From Pseudobacteriovorax antillogorgiicola (GTDB lineage: Bacteria > Bdellovibrionota_B > Oligoflexia > Oligoflexales > RGVZ01), in assembly GCA_945898195.1 (NCBI GenBank), contig CAMDHM010000016.1, forward strand, positions 1 to 54,973: a DNA stretch of 54,973 bases, given 5' to 3'. The notes beneath the pieces are model-generated. The model was not told the DNA's origin. It did not search any database and saw nothing but the letters and a program-made list of their open reading frames with translations. This document shows positions 27,284-36,401 of this stretch, one piece after another (the stretch's first letter is position 1; each line of letters opens with the position of its first letter). Made by a program: the position numbers and the translations under genes.

Positions 27284-27970
27284 ATGAGAGGATTCACGCT
27301 AGCCCAATTTTCCACAGGTTTAATGTCCGTTGTTTTTGTCGCTGTGGCGGCCTCGTCTAATGTTTACGCATCTCCCGTCGGTGACAAGGCTCATTACGAC
27401 CTTGATCGCAATTCTTCCCGCACCACGAGCATGATCCTAAGTGGAAAAGTAGATGTCAGTGTGGATGCTTATATCCCTGGTCACAAGGATGGAGCAGCCT
27501 ACGAATCAAGCATGACGTACGATTTTAATGTTCAGATGGTTGGCCGCAAGTCGGGCACACAAAAGGTGAATGTTCCTGCTGATTATTTTTCCCCGGAGTT
27601 TATGGCCAATCTGCGTGCGAATGGTTCCTATATTGGTCCGGATTTTAAAATCCAGCACGAAGGATTCGTGGATGCACGTACGATGGACGGCAACCTTTAC
27701 CCTCATTGCGACAAGATTCTTATTTACGACATGAAGACCTATGGCACCGATAGCCAGCTTGGGGGCCTGTTCACCATAGCCCAGGACCTTATTGCCATGG
27801 CGGCCCAGTCGCAGCTCGGCACCCGGGCTGACGTGGAGGACCTTCGGGTTCGTGCCGCTATTTTTGCCGGTGTTCCGGTCCTTGGTGCTGTGAAGTTGGA
27901 TGTCAGTGGAATCGTCAGCGGGTTTAATTTTAAAGCTGGTGGTGATTTCAAAGCTGGAACCGACGAGTAA
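27284..27970 (+). CDS. Secreted protein of unknown function
   Basis: The 228-residue protein has a Sec signal peptide (about residues 1-30, ending near NVYA) and a mature domain without a family I recognise. It has one Cys, in GNLYPHCDKILIYDM. The C-terminal half carries a repeat-like pattern of Val and Gly (AIFAGVPVLGAVKLDVSGIVSG, then GGDFKAG). The ATG at 27284 is chosen because AGGAGGA lies just before it. Its last 23 nt overlap the convergent mutY gene. A 17-bp palindrome lies about 80 nt upstream. Confidence 0.75.
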   Translation: MRGFTLAQFSTGLMSVVFVAVAASSNVYASPVGDKAHYDLDRNSSRTTSMILSGKVDVSVDAYIPGHKDGAAYESSMTYDFNVQMVGRKSGTQKVNVPADYFSPEFMANLRANGSYIGPDFKIQHEGFVDARTMDGNLYPHCDKILIYDMKTYGTDSQLGGLFTIAQDLIAMAAQSQLGTRADVEDLRVRAAIFAGVPVLGAVKLDVSGIVSGFNFKAGGDFKAGTDE

Positions 27971-29012
27971 CCAAGCGCCAGGCTTTTACGTCGAGGTTTG
28001 AAATTAATTCGTCTTCCACGGCCCCGGCTGGCACCCAGTCGGGGCTTTCTTTTGTCCATTTTGAAATCCTGCAGGATTTTTTTGTGGTCGCTTTCATTTC
28101 CAGAATTTGGACATCGGCCGTGATTTTGTGTTTCGTAATTGAATGGCGGAACGCGCCAACATTTTGAGTTCCAATGGGAAGATCCCACGCCTCGCTGAAC
28201 CAAAATCCGCGGCTTCCCTTTAGGAACCGGCTTTTCGATCCACGTCGGAAGAGGGCCACTTCCCGTGTGCCATCCAGGCCTGGTCGTAATCCAATGATCA
28301 TTTGTAACCGGACTTCTTCATAAGCAGGTCGAATTTTGGGAGCCGGGGCGAGATGTTGGCTTTTGGCTTTGCGAGAGGTGCACTCTGAAGAGACGGGGCA
28401 GGCGTCGCAGTCAGGGTTTTTAGGTGTGCAGACCCGCTGGCCAAGCTCCATCATGGCTTGATTGAAGTCTCCTGGGCGGGCCGTGGCGACCGGATTCCCC
28501 AGCATTTTGGTAAGCATCCGCCGATATTGTGGTTTTAATTCTGGAAGGTTGGGCGCCTTTCGAATGTCAGCCAGGCGGCAAAGAACCCGCTCAACGTTGC
28601 CGTCAATGACTGGTACCGGAATTCCGAAAGCGATGCTGCTAATCGCGGCGGACGTGTATTCGCCAATTCCTGGTAGTGCTTTCCAGCCTTCCTGATTTTC
28701 GGGCCATAACGGTTTTCCCGGCGCTGAGGCAGCAGCAATTATTTTTGCAGACTTATGAAGCATGCCAAAACGGCGATAGTATCCGAGGCCTTTGACCACC
28801 GGACGCAGGTCATCTTCTGTCGCTTGGGACAGCGTAAAAACGTCGGGAAATTTATCAAGGAATCTTTGGTAAGCCGGAATCACCACCGGAATCAGAGTTT
28901 GTTGCAGCATCACTTCGCTGATCCAAGTCCGGTAGGGATCACGCAAGCTGGCCTGGTCCAACCGCCAGGGCAAAGGGCGCTTGTTTTGGTCGTACCAGGC
29001 CAGAAGTTGCAT
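27948..29012 (-). CDS. mutY: Adenine DNA glycosylase MutY
   Basis: MutY removes adenine mispaired with 8-oxoguanine. The 354-residue protein has the HhH-GPD fold with EVMLQQT (catalytic Glu33), the helix-hairpin-helix LPGIGEYTSAA and catalytic Asp137 in VIDGNVERV. The [4Fe-4S] cluster motif C-x6-C-x2-C-x5-C is intact (Cys195, 202, 205, 211). The C-terminal NUDIX-like domain (about 230-354), which reads 8-oxoG, is present but divergent. The 3' end overlaps the upstream-coded secreted protein gene by 23 nt. Confidence 0.95.
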   Translation of the reverse strand: MQLLAWYDQNKRPLPWRLDQASLRDPYRTWISEVMLQQTLIPVVIPAYQRFLDKFPDVFTLSQATEDDLRPVVKGLGYYRRFGMLHKSAKIIAAASAPGKPLWPENQEGWKALPGIGEYTSAAISSIAFGIPVPVIDGNVERVLCRLADIRKAPNLPELKPQYRRMLTKMLGNPVATARPGDFNQAMMELGQRVCTPKNPDCDACPVSSECTSRKAKSQHLAPAPKIRPAYEEVRLQMIIGLRPGLDGTREVALFRRGSKSRFLKGSRGFWFSEAWDLPIGTQNVGAFRHSITKHKITADVQILEMKATTKKSCRISKWTKESPDWVPAGAVEDELISNLDVKAWRLVTRRFQL

Positions 29013-29033
29013 GGATGGCTCTAACGTAGCGAT

Positions 29034-29441
29034 TTAGTTTACCGCTGGCTCATGTGCTGCAGCGGAAGCTTTCGTGCGTTTGGCAGCCGTGGCCTTGCGG
29101 GCTGGAGCCTTGCGAACGGCCACTTTGCTTGCTTTTGCAGTGGTTTTTTTCTTTCCCTTGGTCTTAACGCCAAGGCGTGCGCGTACATTTTTTTCAATCG
29201 CGTCAACATTGATGCCAGCTTTTTTTGCGTTTTTGCGTAAATCAGACACAACGCGATTCACTTGTGGCTCGAATTTCTTTAGGCGTTTCTCAACCATTTT
29301 TTCCAAATGCTTGCCAGTTGCCTTCAGATTCTTTTTGTTCGTTGCCGTGCGAAGTTTTTTAACCAGATCGTCGCCTTCCTGTTTGAGTGTTTTTTGCAGG
29401 TGAGCCAGGTCTTTTTGCAATTTAATTACGAAGTCTTTCAT
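29034..29441 (-). CDS. Histone-H1-like basic protein with coiled-coil N-terminus
   Basis: The 135-residue protein has a helical, charged N-terminal part (1-90) with long heptad-like stretches (FVIKLQKDLAHLQKTLKQEG, LEKMVEKRLKKFEP) and a tail (91-135) of Lys, Ala, Thr and Arg-Lys-Ala-Pro repeats (VRKAPARKATAAKRTKA) typical of histone-H1-like proteins. It is strongly basic. A nucleoid or polymer-binding role is likely, for example DNA compaction; a phasin-like granule role is also possible. GGAGAGAG before the ATG is a strong Shine-Dalgarno, so expression may be high. Confidence 0.75.
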   Translation of the reverse strand: MKDFVIKLQKDLAHLQKTLKQEGDDLVKKLRTATNKKNLKATGKHLEKMVEKRLKKFEPQVNRVVSDLRKNAKKAGINVDAIEKNVRARLGVKTKGKKKTTAKASKVAVRKAPARKATAAKRTKASAAAHEPAVN

Positions 29442-29507
29442 AAAATTCTCTCTCCAAGGTTAAAAAACGTTTCCATCGTACGAAACTAAGGTCGATCGCC
29501 TCCAGCG

Positions 29508-30350
29508 TCAAGGCTGAGAGCGCTTCGATTTGAATGTTGCGGGCCGTTTTTCGAGGAATGCGGTCATTCCTTCGCTCGCTTCGCCGGCGGACCAGCAATC
29601 GCCGAAAGATTCTGCCTCTGAGCTCAAACCAACTGCTAGATCCATCGTCAAACTATCCCGAACTAGACGTTTGCAGCGTCGAACGGCTTCCGGCCCGGCA
29701 GCCAGAATTGCCTCGATCAGGGCCTGCGTCTCCGCGTCCATTTTTTCAGAATCAAGCACCCGAGACACCAATCCCACTTTAAGGGCTTCATCTGCATTCA
29801 GGGTTCGCCCCCTGCCAGAACAAATCATATCCAATGCAACAGGTAGGCCAACGCGGCGGGCAAGGCGCTGAGTTCCGCCAAATCCAGGAATCAGTCCTAG
29901 GTTCACTTCTGGTTGGCCAAACTTCGCCGTATTCGATGCCAGCAGAATGTCGCAGGCCATGGCCAACTCGCAGCCGCCGCCCAAGGCAAATCCGCGGACT
30001 TTGGCGATCACGATTTGCGGCATGGACTCGAGCAAAGTTGTTACTTCCTGGCCAAGCAGAGCAAATTGCCGGGCCCCCGCGGCGTCAAGCGCGCGCATTT
30101 GTGAAATGTCCGCACCGGCAACAAATGCTTTTTCTCCAGCACCTTCGATGGTTATGACTCGAACCTCCCGGGCTTCGCTGATCCCAGTTAGTGCATCCCG
30201 CAGTTCCTCGAGTATTTCTCGGTTTAGGGCATTCAGTGACGTTGGGCGATTGATCACCACCTTGGCGGCCTGCCCGCCGTGGGTTGACTCCACGAGAAGT
30301 GTCTCGAATGGCCCCGTGAATGTTTTCTGCATGAAATTCAAACCTTCCAT
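29508..30350 (-). CDS. Enoyl-CoA hydratase/isomerase (crotonase family)
   Basis: The 280-residue protein has the crotonase fold: NRPTSLNALNREIL, oxyanion-hole segments KAFVAGADISQM and FALGGGCELAMACDI, then KFGQPEVNLGLIPGFGGTQRL with the catalytic-type Glu in QPEV. It hydrates enoyl-CoA to 3-hydroxyacyl-CoA. It follows the 3-hydroxyacyl-CoA dehydrogenase by only 3 nt, and the pair performs two consecutive steps of beta-oxidation or butyryl-CoA metabolism. An internal ATG at codon 7, with GGAAGG ahead of it, is an alternative start. Confidence 0.93.
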   Translation of the reverse strand: MEGLNFMQKTFTGPFETLLVESTHGGQAAKVVINRPTSLNALNREILEELRDALTGISEAREVRVITIEGAGEKAFVAGADISQMRALDAAGARQFALLGQEVTTLLESMPQIVIAKVRGFALGGGCELAMACDILLASNTAKFGQPEVNLGLIPGFGGTQRLARRVGLPVALDMICSGRGRTLNADEALKVGLVSRVLDSEKMDAETQALIEAILAAGPEAVRRCKRLVRDSLTMDLAVGLSSEAESFGDCWSAGEASEGMTAFLEKRPATFKSKRSQP

Positions 30351-30353
30351 CGA

Positions 30354-31217
30354 CTAGTAGGAGTAGACGCCACGCTTTGATTTTCGACCCAGCCATCCTG
30401 CTTCAACGTGTTTTACGAGAAGGGGCGATGGACGGTAGCGCGGATCTCCAAGTCCGTCGTGAATGACGCGCATGATGGCCAGGCAGGTATCTAGCCCGAT
30501 AAAATCGGCTAGGGTCAACGGTCCCATGGGCTGATTGGTGCCGAGTTTCATCCCCTTGTCGATGTCTTCGGCCGAAGCCACGCCTTCCATGAGGGCGTTA
30601 AAGGCCTCATTGATCATCGGCATCAGGATCCGGTTGACCACGAACCCAGGGTAATCGGCGCTGCGGGTGGTTTCCTTGCCTAGTGCGTGGGCCAAATCAA
30701 GGATTCGCCGGGTGGTGTCATCGGAAGTGGTCATTCCAGGGATGATCTCCACCAATTTCATCAACGGCACGGGATTCATAAAGTGCATTCCGATGAATTG
30801 CCCCGGCCGGCTGGTGGCCGCAGCAAGGCGCGTGATGGGAATGGAGGATGTGTTGCTGGCAAAAATGGTCGTGGGTGACGTGATTTTATCAAGTTTTTGA
30901 AAGACCTCGATTTTCACCCTTTCGTTTTCAGTGATGGCTTCCACGATCAGGTCGCAACCAGCTAAGGCCTGCATGTCGTTCTTGAAGCTTAAGGCAATCA
31001 GAGCGCGCTCTCGGCTAGCAGCCTCAATGACGTTTTTCGCCGTCAGCTTCTCCAGAGAGGCCTGGATTCCAGATTTGGCCTTCTGAAGTTGATCGTCACT
31101 GACGTCAACCAAGACCGTCTGAAGCCCATGAGTGGCAAAGACTTGGGCGATTCCTGCACCCATTTGACCGCCACCCACCACACCAATTGCCTTGAATCCC
31201 GCGATTTCAATTCCCAT
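30354..31217 (-). CDS. hbd: 3-hydroxybutyryl-CoA dehydrogenase
   Basis: The 287-residue single-domain dehydrogenase oxidises 3-hydroxyacyl-CoA with NAD(P). The N-terminal Rossmann motif is GVVGGGQMGAGIAQ (about 12-25). Active-site blocks are SNTSSIPIT, GMHFMNPVPLMKLVEII and DYPGFVVNRILMPMINEA; the C-terminal helical domain has DKGMKLGTNQPMGPL. Length matches Hbd/PaaH and not the fused FadB. GAGGTG seven bases before the ATG gives the start. It is co-transcribed with the crotonase. Confidence 0.95.
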   Translation of the reverse strand: MGIEIAGFKAIGVVGGGQMGAGIAQVFATHGLQTVLVDVSDDQLQKAKSGIQASLEKLTAKNVIEAASRERALIALSFKNDMQALAGCDLIVEAITENERVKIEVFQKLDKITSPTTIFASNTSSIPITRLAAATSRPGQFIGMHFMNPVPLMKLVEIIPGMTTSDDTTRRILDLAHALGKETTRSADYPGFVVNRILMPMINEAFNALMEGVASAEDIDKGMKLGTNQPMGPLTLADFIGLDTCLAIMRVIHDGLGDPRYRPSPLLVKHVEAGWLGRKSKRGVYSY

Positions 31218-31270
31218 CTTGATTCACCTCGTGCAAAAATCTTCGGGAATCTTAGATGAATAGGCCTTAA

Positions 31271-32656
31271 ATGCAACACAATCACCAGAAATTATCGCCA
31301 TTAGAAATCCAGACGGAAGTTTTGGATGCCCGGTCAATATTGGGTCGGCACGGCCTTAAAGGCTCGATTTCGGAGTTGTTGCAATGGATGGTTCTGGGTG
31401 CAGAGCAAGTTCGTGACGGAATTTACCTTGGAGGGCGCGGCTCGAACATTCTTTTGGGGTTGGTCCGATCGGCAATGCAATGGGATGGCGTTCTAGCTGC
31501 GCCATTTGGAACTAACTCGGTTTCTTCGCGATGGCCGAAGGCTGCATGCGGCCTCGTTGGAATTTTGTCTTATGACGATGTTGCCCGGCTGGCTTATCGC
31601 GAACCGGGGGAGATCTTGCGGGATTTTTTGCCTGTTCTATCTCGGGTTTGGGCCGTGGAATCCGCGCTCCAGATTGATGCGCAACGCGAGATTATTCATG
31701 GGGTTTGGCCTGCGCATTTACGTGCCGTATCTTTGGCCCAAATGGACGACCTCTTGGATCGCGCTCGGACTATTGCGGTCGCGACCTGCGGCAAAACAGA
31801 CCTTCCCCAAGCATGGGAAGACTGGGAGCCGGCGTGCAATGCGGAGGTTTCAGACGACGGCTACCTTGAGACCGCTGGCAAGGTTGTTAAAATGATCTAT
31901 GATGGACGTTTTTATCAACTGAACTTATTGCGCTATTTTGAGCTGTCAGGAACGGTCCCGCACGGATGGCCAATCAACCGGATCGAAAAAGTTGGTGGAT
32001 CGTGGTCGGCTATGATCGATATCGGTGACGGCGTCCGGGTCACATCCTTAAGCCCCGAACAATTTATTTCGATTTCAGGTGAGCGGATTGAAACCTTCCC
32101 GGTGAAGGGAACCATTGCGCGAGATCCTGATCCACAGAAGGACGCGTTTAATTCCCGTAAGCTGCTTGAAAGCGCGAAGGATCTGGCCGAACTCCACATG
32201 ATTGTCGATTTAATGAGGAATGATTTTCACCGAATTTGCAAACCTGGATCCGTCGCCGTACCGATTGCTCAAGAAATACGCTCCCATGCCAACGTCCATC
32301 ATTTGCACGCTCAGGTGACTGGAAACCTGAAGGAGGGCGTGAATTTCGCTGAAATTCTTGGCGCTGTTTGCCCTGCTGGATCGATCACTGGAGCGCCAAA
32401 GATTGAAGTGATAAAGACAATCTCCGACTTGGAGGATCGGCCGCGCGGATACCACATGGGCCATGTTTTTCATTGGCGTCAAGATGGAACCTTCGATTCC
32501 TCGGTGTTGATCCGGACCATTGTCAGGAAATTTAACGACAAGTTTGAATTGGCCGTGGGAAGCGGTATCGTAGTGCACAGCGATCCAGCGGCCGAAATGG
32601 CGGAAATCACTGCCAAGGCGCGGATCGTAACGTCTCCGATTAAGAGGCTAAATTGA
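31271..32656 (+). CDS. pabB: Aminodeoxychorismate synthase component I (PabB)
   Basis: The 461-residue chorismate-binding enzyme converts chorismate and ammonia to 4-amino-4-deoxychorismate on the way to folate. The catalytic block is FPVKGTIARDP with Lys279; this Lys marks PabB, while anthranilate synthase TrpE usually has Ala there. Also present are VDLMRNDFHRIC, GSITGAPK (370-377) and VGSGIVVHSDPAAEMAE. The amidotransferase PabA and the lyase PabC are not in the window. The stop overlaps the start of the UbiB-like kinase gene by 1 nt (TGATG). Confidence 0.9.
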   Translation: MQHNHQKLSPLEIQTEVLDARSILGRHGLKGSISELLQWMVLGAEQVRDGIYLGGRGSNILLGLVRSAMQWDGVLAAPFGTNSVSSRWPKAACGLVGILSYDDVARLAYREPGEILRDFLPVLSRVWAVESALQIDAQREIIHGVWPAHLRAVSLAQMDDLLDRARTIAVATCGKTDLPQAWEDWEPACNAEVSDDGYLETAGKVVKMIYDGRFYQLNLLRYFELSGTVPHGWPINRIEKVGGSWSAMIDIGDGVRVTSLSPEQFISISGERIETFPVKGTIARDPDPQKDAFNSRKLLESAKDLAELHMIVDLMRNDFHRICKPGSVAVPIAQEIRSHANVHHLHAQVTGNLKEGVNFAEILGAVCPAGSITGAPKIEVIKTISDLEDRPRGYHMGHVFHWRQDGTFDSSVLIRTIVRKFNDKFELAVGSGIVVHSDPAAEMAEITAKARIVTSPIKRLN

Positions 32657-34383
32657 TGGCTCCAAGTAATTTTAAGCGACGCTCATTTGCGAGGCTCCTA
32701 GGTCGTCGTGTTCGCAATGTCGGACGCATGGCACAGATTACAAATGTTTTTGCGCGCCACGGTTTCTGGGGTTTCATTCGCGAATCGGGACTTGATCGAT
32801 GGTTAACCCCAGATCAATTGCGCACCGCTGAAGCGGAATCTTCGGCTGAAGGGCGCAGTAATCGTGATTTATCTTTGCCCGAGCGGCTCCGCATGGCCTT
32901 CGAGGAGCTTGGCCCCGCTTTTGTGAAGCTGGGTCAGGTTTTGGCTGTGCGTGAAGATTTATTGCCAGAGGAATATTTGGCTGAATTGCGCAAGTTGCAC
33001 TCTCAGGTTGAGCCACTGCCCTTTTCCGTAATCCAACAGCGCCTTGAGCAGGAGCTTGGTGCCGAGCGCATGGCTGATTTCATTGAAGTTAGTGAGCGGC
33101 CTTTGGCTGCCGGATCGATTGCGCAGGTTCATACGGCGAAATTATGCACCGGTGAAGACGTTGTTATTAAAGTTCAGCGTCCCAACATCCGCCATCAAAT
33201 TGAGACCGATCTGCAATTGATAGGAACTCTGGCAACGATACTTGAAAAATATATTCCAGAGTTACGTTCAATTCGCCTGTCGACCATGGCAGATGAGCTC
33301 AGTCGCGCAATGTCGAGTGAGTTGGATTTTATCCGCGAGGCGGGGAGCACAACTAAATTTTCAGCGAATTTCCGCGATGTCCCTTACGTCGTTATTCCGG
33401 AAGTTTTTTGGGCGTACACCACAACTCACGTGTTGACTTTGACTTACTTGCGAGGGACCTCACCTTGGGACAAGGCTGAGATCCAGCGACTTGGGCTAAA
33501 TCCAGTCATGCTTGTCGAGCAAGGCCTTGAAATGTTTCTCAAGATGGTATTTGTGGACGGATTTTATCATGGTGATTTACATCCCGGAAATCTCCTGGTC
33601 TTGCCTGAAAACCGCGTCGGAGTTCTGGATTTCGGTTTGGTCGTTCGCATTTCAACTTTTACACGTGAACATTTGGCAGGACTTCTTGTCGCCTTGGTAG
33701 CCGAGGATTTTGAACGGATGGTTCAGCATTTCGTAGAACTGTCGGAGCCATCCTCAGATTTTGATCTTGAGCGATTTCAGCATGACATCGCGAATTCCGT
33801 GGCACCCTTTGTGGGCTTGCGGCTGAAGGCCATCCGTTCTGGTGGGTTGCTTTTTGATCTGGCAAAAATTGCAGCGCACCACGGTGTTCCAATGCCTCAA
33901 GAGTTGATCATGTTTATTAAAACCCTCGTTCAATTCGAAAGTATCGGTTTGCACCTGAACCCAGAGTTCGACATCATCTCGACCTGTGAAAAATTTTCGG
34001 CGAAAATCGTTAAGGATTTATACTCCCCTGAAAACCTTCGGGATCAGGCGATCGTCATCGCACGGGATGCTGCCGCGCTGCTGCGTCATGCACCCCTGCA
34101 GATTCGACGGCTATTGAAGGCGGCAATTGATGGCGATTTGCGCCTCCAAGTTGAAAGCGACAGTATTGATTCCCTTAGCGAGGTGTTGGATCGAGCCTCG
34201 GCTCGTCTGGCCCTGAGTTTCGTGTCGGCGGCACTTTTTGTTGCCGGGGCGATTTTGACGCGAGATACGGATGGCCGTTCTTTGTTGGGGGTCCCGGTTC
34301 CAGCGTTGGTGGCGATGGTGACGGGTGCTGGTGCCGGCTTTTTAGTTTTAATATCTATTTTAAGAAAACGTTCGTTGTTTTAA
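32656..34383 (+). CDS. ubiB: UbiB/ABC1/ADCK-family atypical kinase
   Basis: The 575-residue protein belongs to the UbiB (ABC1/COQ8) family needed for ubiquinone or other quinone and lipid biology. Visible are the family KxGQ motif in GPAFVKLGQVLAVREDLLP, the Ala-rich loop LAAGSIAQVHTAKL with KVQRP, the catalytic HGDLHPGNLL and the metal-binding DFGL. Two hydrophobic helices near the C-terminus (about 515-570) anchor it to the membrane. The start at 32656 overlaps the pabB stop and has GAGG upstream. The link with pabB suggests shared chorismate-derived metabolism, but this is inference. Confidence 0.9.
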   Translation: MAPSNFKRRSFARLLGRRVRNVGRMAQITNVFARHGFWGFIRESGLDRWLTPDQLRTAEAESSAEGRSNRDLSLPERLRMAFEELGPAFVKLGQVLAVREDLLPEEYLAELRKLHSQVEPLPFSVIQQRLEQELGAERMADFIEVSERPLAAGSIAQVHTAKLCTGEDVVIKVQRPNIRHQIETDLQLIGTLATILEKYIPELRSIRLSTMADELSRAMSSELDFIREAGSTTKFSANFRDVPYVVIPEVFWAYTTTHVLTLTYLRGTSPWDKAEIQRLGLNPVMLVEQGLEMFLKMVFVDGFYHGDLHPGNLLVLPENRVGVLDFGLVVRISTFTREHLAGLLVALVAEDFERMVQHFVELSEPSSDFDLERFQHDIANSVAPFVGLRLKAIRSGGLLFDLAKIAAHHGVPMPQELIMFIKTLVQFESIGLHLNPEFDIISTCEKFSAKIVKDLYSPENLRDQAIVIARDAAALLRHAPLQIRRLLKAAIDGDLRLQVESDSIDSLSEVLDRASARLALSFVSAALFVAGAILTRDTDGRSLLGVPVPALVAMVTGAGAGFLVLISILRKRSLF

Positions 34384-34414
34384 TTTGGGAACTATTTTTA
34401 CGGAGGATATCGGG

Positions 34415-34786
34415 ATGAAGATTTTTGCTGCGGTACTTTTTTTGATGTGTTCTGGTTGCGCAACTTGGGATTTTACGACGGCACGCACCATTAAAGTTCG
34501 CGCGGGTAAGGGCGGAGTTTTGACTTTGAATCCTCCCGACGACCCGAGAGCCCGAGCCAAGGCGCAGAAAATCATGAGCCAGACGTGCCGTGGTAAGAAG
34601 GCTGAAATTACCGAAGAAGGCGAGGAGGTTGTTGGCACTAAGTCGGTTTCAAACACCCAGCAAAATGAGGGTTCTGCGGGTCAGAAAATGGGCAAGTGGA
34701 CCGTGAATGCACGGCCTGCTTCAGAGTCATCGACTTCAGAGCAGCAAAACATGACTGAGTGGCGCATTACCTACGAATGTAAGTAG
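34415..34786 (+). CDS. Small predicted lipoprotein
   Basis: The 123-residue protein begins MKIFAAVLFLMCSGCATWDF, a short signal peptide with a lipobox-like CSGC; the Cys at the -3 position is atypical. The mature part is polar, with GKGGVLTLNPPDDPRARAKAQKIM, a Thr/Glu/Ser-rich middle, and a final ITYECK. Cys50-region TCRGKK and the last Cys could form a disulfide. GGAGG eleven bases before the ATG supports the start. No family recognised. It follows ubiB by 31 nt and is closed by the terminator at 34804-34845. Confidence 0.75.
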   Translation: MKIFAAVLFLMCSGCATWDFTTARTIKVRAGKGGVLTLNPPDDPRARAKAQKIMSQTCRGKKAEITEEGEEVVGTKSVSNTQQNEGSAGQKMGKWTVNARPASESSTSEQQNMTEWRITYECK

Positions 34787-34803
34787 GTGGCATTCAAAAA
34801 AAG

Positions 34804-34845
34804 CCCTCATCGCCCCGCTGGTTTTGCGCGGCGATGAGGGTTTTT
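34804..34845 (+). terminator. Intrinsic terminator after the lipoprotein gene
   Basis: CCCTCATCGCC (34804-34814) pairs perfectly with GGCGATGAGGG (34830-34840), an 11-bp stem, followed by TTTTT (34841-34845). It closes the pabB-ubiB-lipoprotein run. An A-rich stretch precedes the stem, but in the other direction the next gene stops far away, so forward use is the main role. Confidence 0.9.
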
Positions 34846-35115
34846 AACATGCCAGCTCATTAATGCGCAGGAGGTAAAGAAGATGGTAGGCGCCGGGGTA
34901 TTTGATCGCCGGAAAGTTGGTTGTGGATAAGCGGATCTGGTCAGTGAATGTTCCTGTAAGCGAATAGCTTTTCGTCCATCAAGCGGAGCTAGGCGTGCGA
35001 TTCAAAAGGCTGACCACATTGCGCGTGAGGTGTGGTCGAATGCTAGCGCGAGAGGGGTTTGCATGTTCACCGCGATTTATTTGCAAGCCGTTTAACAGTC
35101 CCGCCCATTTTGAAT
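34846..35115. other. 270-bp intergenic stretch with one tiny open frame
   Basis: No normal gene is seen here. The only notable item is a 15-codon frame on the plus strand, 34883-34930, starting with ATG eight bases after a perfect AGGAGG (34869-34874) and encoding MVGAGVFDRRKVGCG. It may be a real micro-peptide, a leader peptide or a remnant of a lost gene. Confidence 0.35.
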
Positions 35116-36225
35116 TTAGTCCCATCGAACGAGTGCGGCTTCCATGGTAGCCCCTGGCCCCATAGCGATAAAAACGCCTAAATCGTCTTGCTCAATCTTA
35201 TCTTCCTCATGCAAGCGCTCCAGACTCATTATGAAGCTTCCCGATGAAATATTGCCATAATCGCGAAGCACAGAGCGTGTATGGCGCACATCATCTTCAC
35301 GTAAGTTGAGCGATTTTTTTGCCCCGTCGATCACCGCTCCTCCACCCGTATGTAGGACCCAGTGCTTGATATCTTGTTTGGTAATGCCATTGCGATCAAG
35401 TAGCCGCTGCACGGGAATTTGCACATGGTTGCCAATTACGAACGGAATATCCTTACTTAAGTAAAAGCTCCATTTATTTTGAGCCTCGTCCCATGTGAAT
35501 GTCATAGCGCCATGTTGTTCCGGAATCGTGAAAGATTCAAAATCGTAGATGCTTAATTGGGCGCGAGACCCTGATTTTCGGGAGCGAATTCCCGCGTCTC
35601 TGCCCGTGTGCCGGACTTTATTCAAGATCAATGCTGTAGCGCCGTCTCCAAATAGACTATTTACAATGCCTGTGCGGACCGTATCATCACGAACGTAGCT
35701 AGCCGAGTTGACCTCGCAGCAAAGTACCAGAATATTCTGTTCTGGGTTGGCGCACGACATTTTTGCACCGGAGTATAGGGCGCTCATTCCAGCGTTGCAC
35801 CCCATACCAACGATATCCATCCTATGTAAGTTTTGTTTCATACCAAGGGATCTTGAAACCAAGGATGAGACACCAGGAACCAAGAATCCGGTGGATGTCA
35901 CCGCAATTAAAACATCAATGTCACTCGCATCAAGACCTGCGTGATCTAAGGCTCGTTGGGTTGCTTTGACCCCAATATCGAGAATACCCTGCTTGAACTT
36001 TTTGTGGAGATCGTTTGGTGTTTCAAATCGAAGCTTGGCGGCTTTAGGAGCAAGTGGCGGAAGGTAAAGATGCCGTGTTTTGACATGGCCAGAAGCCATC
36101 AATTTTAAGACGGTCGGATTGGTTATGGCAAATAGTTTGGCGATTTCGTCCTGCGTATAGACCATGTCCGGAAATGCACTGCCGAACCCTTTAATCTTTG
36201 TCAACGGGAAATTTTTCGCACTCAT
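35116..36225 (-). CDS. Type III polyketide synthase, DpgA-like
   Basis: The 369-residue protein is a chalcone-synthase-fold enzyme. The catalytic triad is in place: Cys143 (GMGCNAG), His292 (VLHTGGG) and Asn325 (DYGNISSGSF). The run DDVRHTRSVLRDYGNISSGSF is especially close to DpgA, which condenses four malonyl-CoA into 3,5-dihydroxyphenylacetyl-CoA. Other type III products, such as resorcinols or pyrones, remain possible. GGAG six bases before ATG 36225 decides the start. The partners dpgB, dpgC and dpgD are absent; the neighbour is an intradiol dioxygenase on the same strand. Confidence 0.88.
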   Translation of the reverse strand: MSAKNFPLTKIKGFGSAFPDMVYTQDEIAKLFAITNPTVLKLMASGHVKTRHLYLPPLAPKAAKLRFETPNDLHKKFKQGILDIGVKATQRALDHAGLDASDIDVLIAVTSTGFLVPGVSSLVSRSLGMKQNLHRMDIVGMGCNAGMSALYSGAKMSCANPEQNILVLCCEVNSASYVRDDTVRTGIVNSLFGDGATALILNKVRHTGRDAGIRSRKSGSRAQLSIYDFESFTIPEQHGAMTFTWDEAQNKWSFYLSKDIPFVIGNHVQIPVQRLLDRNGITKQDIKHWVLHTGGGAVIDGAKKSLNLREDDVRHTRSVLRDYGNISSGSFIMSLERLHEEDKIEQDDLGVFIAMGPGATMEAALVRWD

Positions 36226-36401
36226 ATCCAACTCCATTAAAATTATCCCTATGTAAAAAAATGTCGCGCTTGTGTGATCAAACTAAAAATTCATTGGAGT
36301 TATTGTTGCTATTACTCGTGGTAGTAGCAGATTTCAGAAAACCACTTAGAAAAATTGCGATCATTTTATCTTGTTGCCGAGCAATCCTGCCTTCAAAATT
36401 C

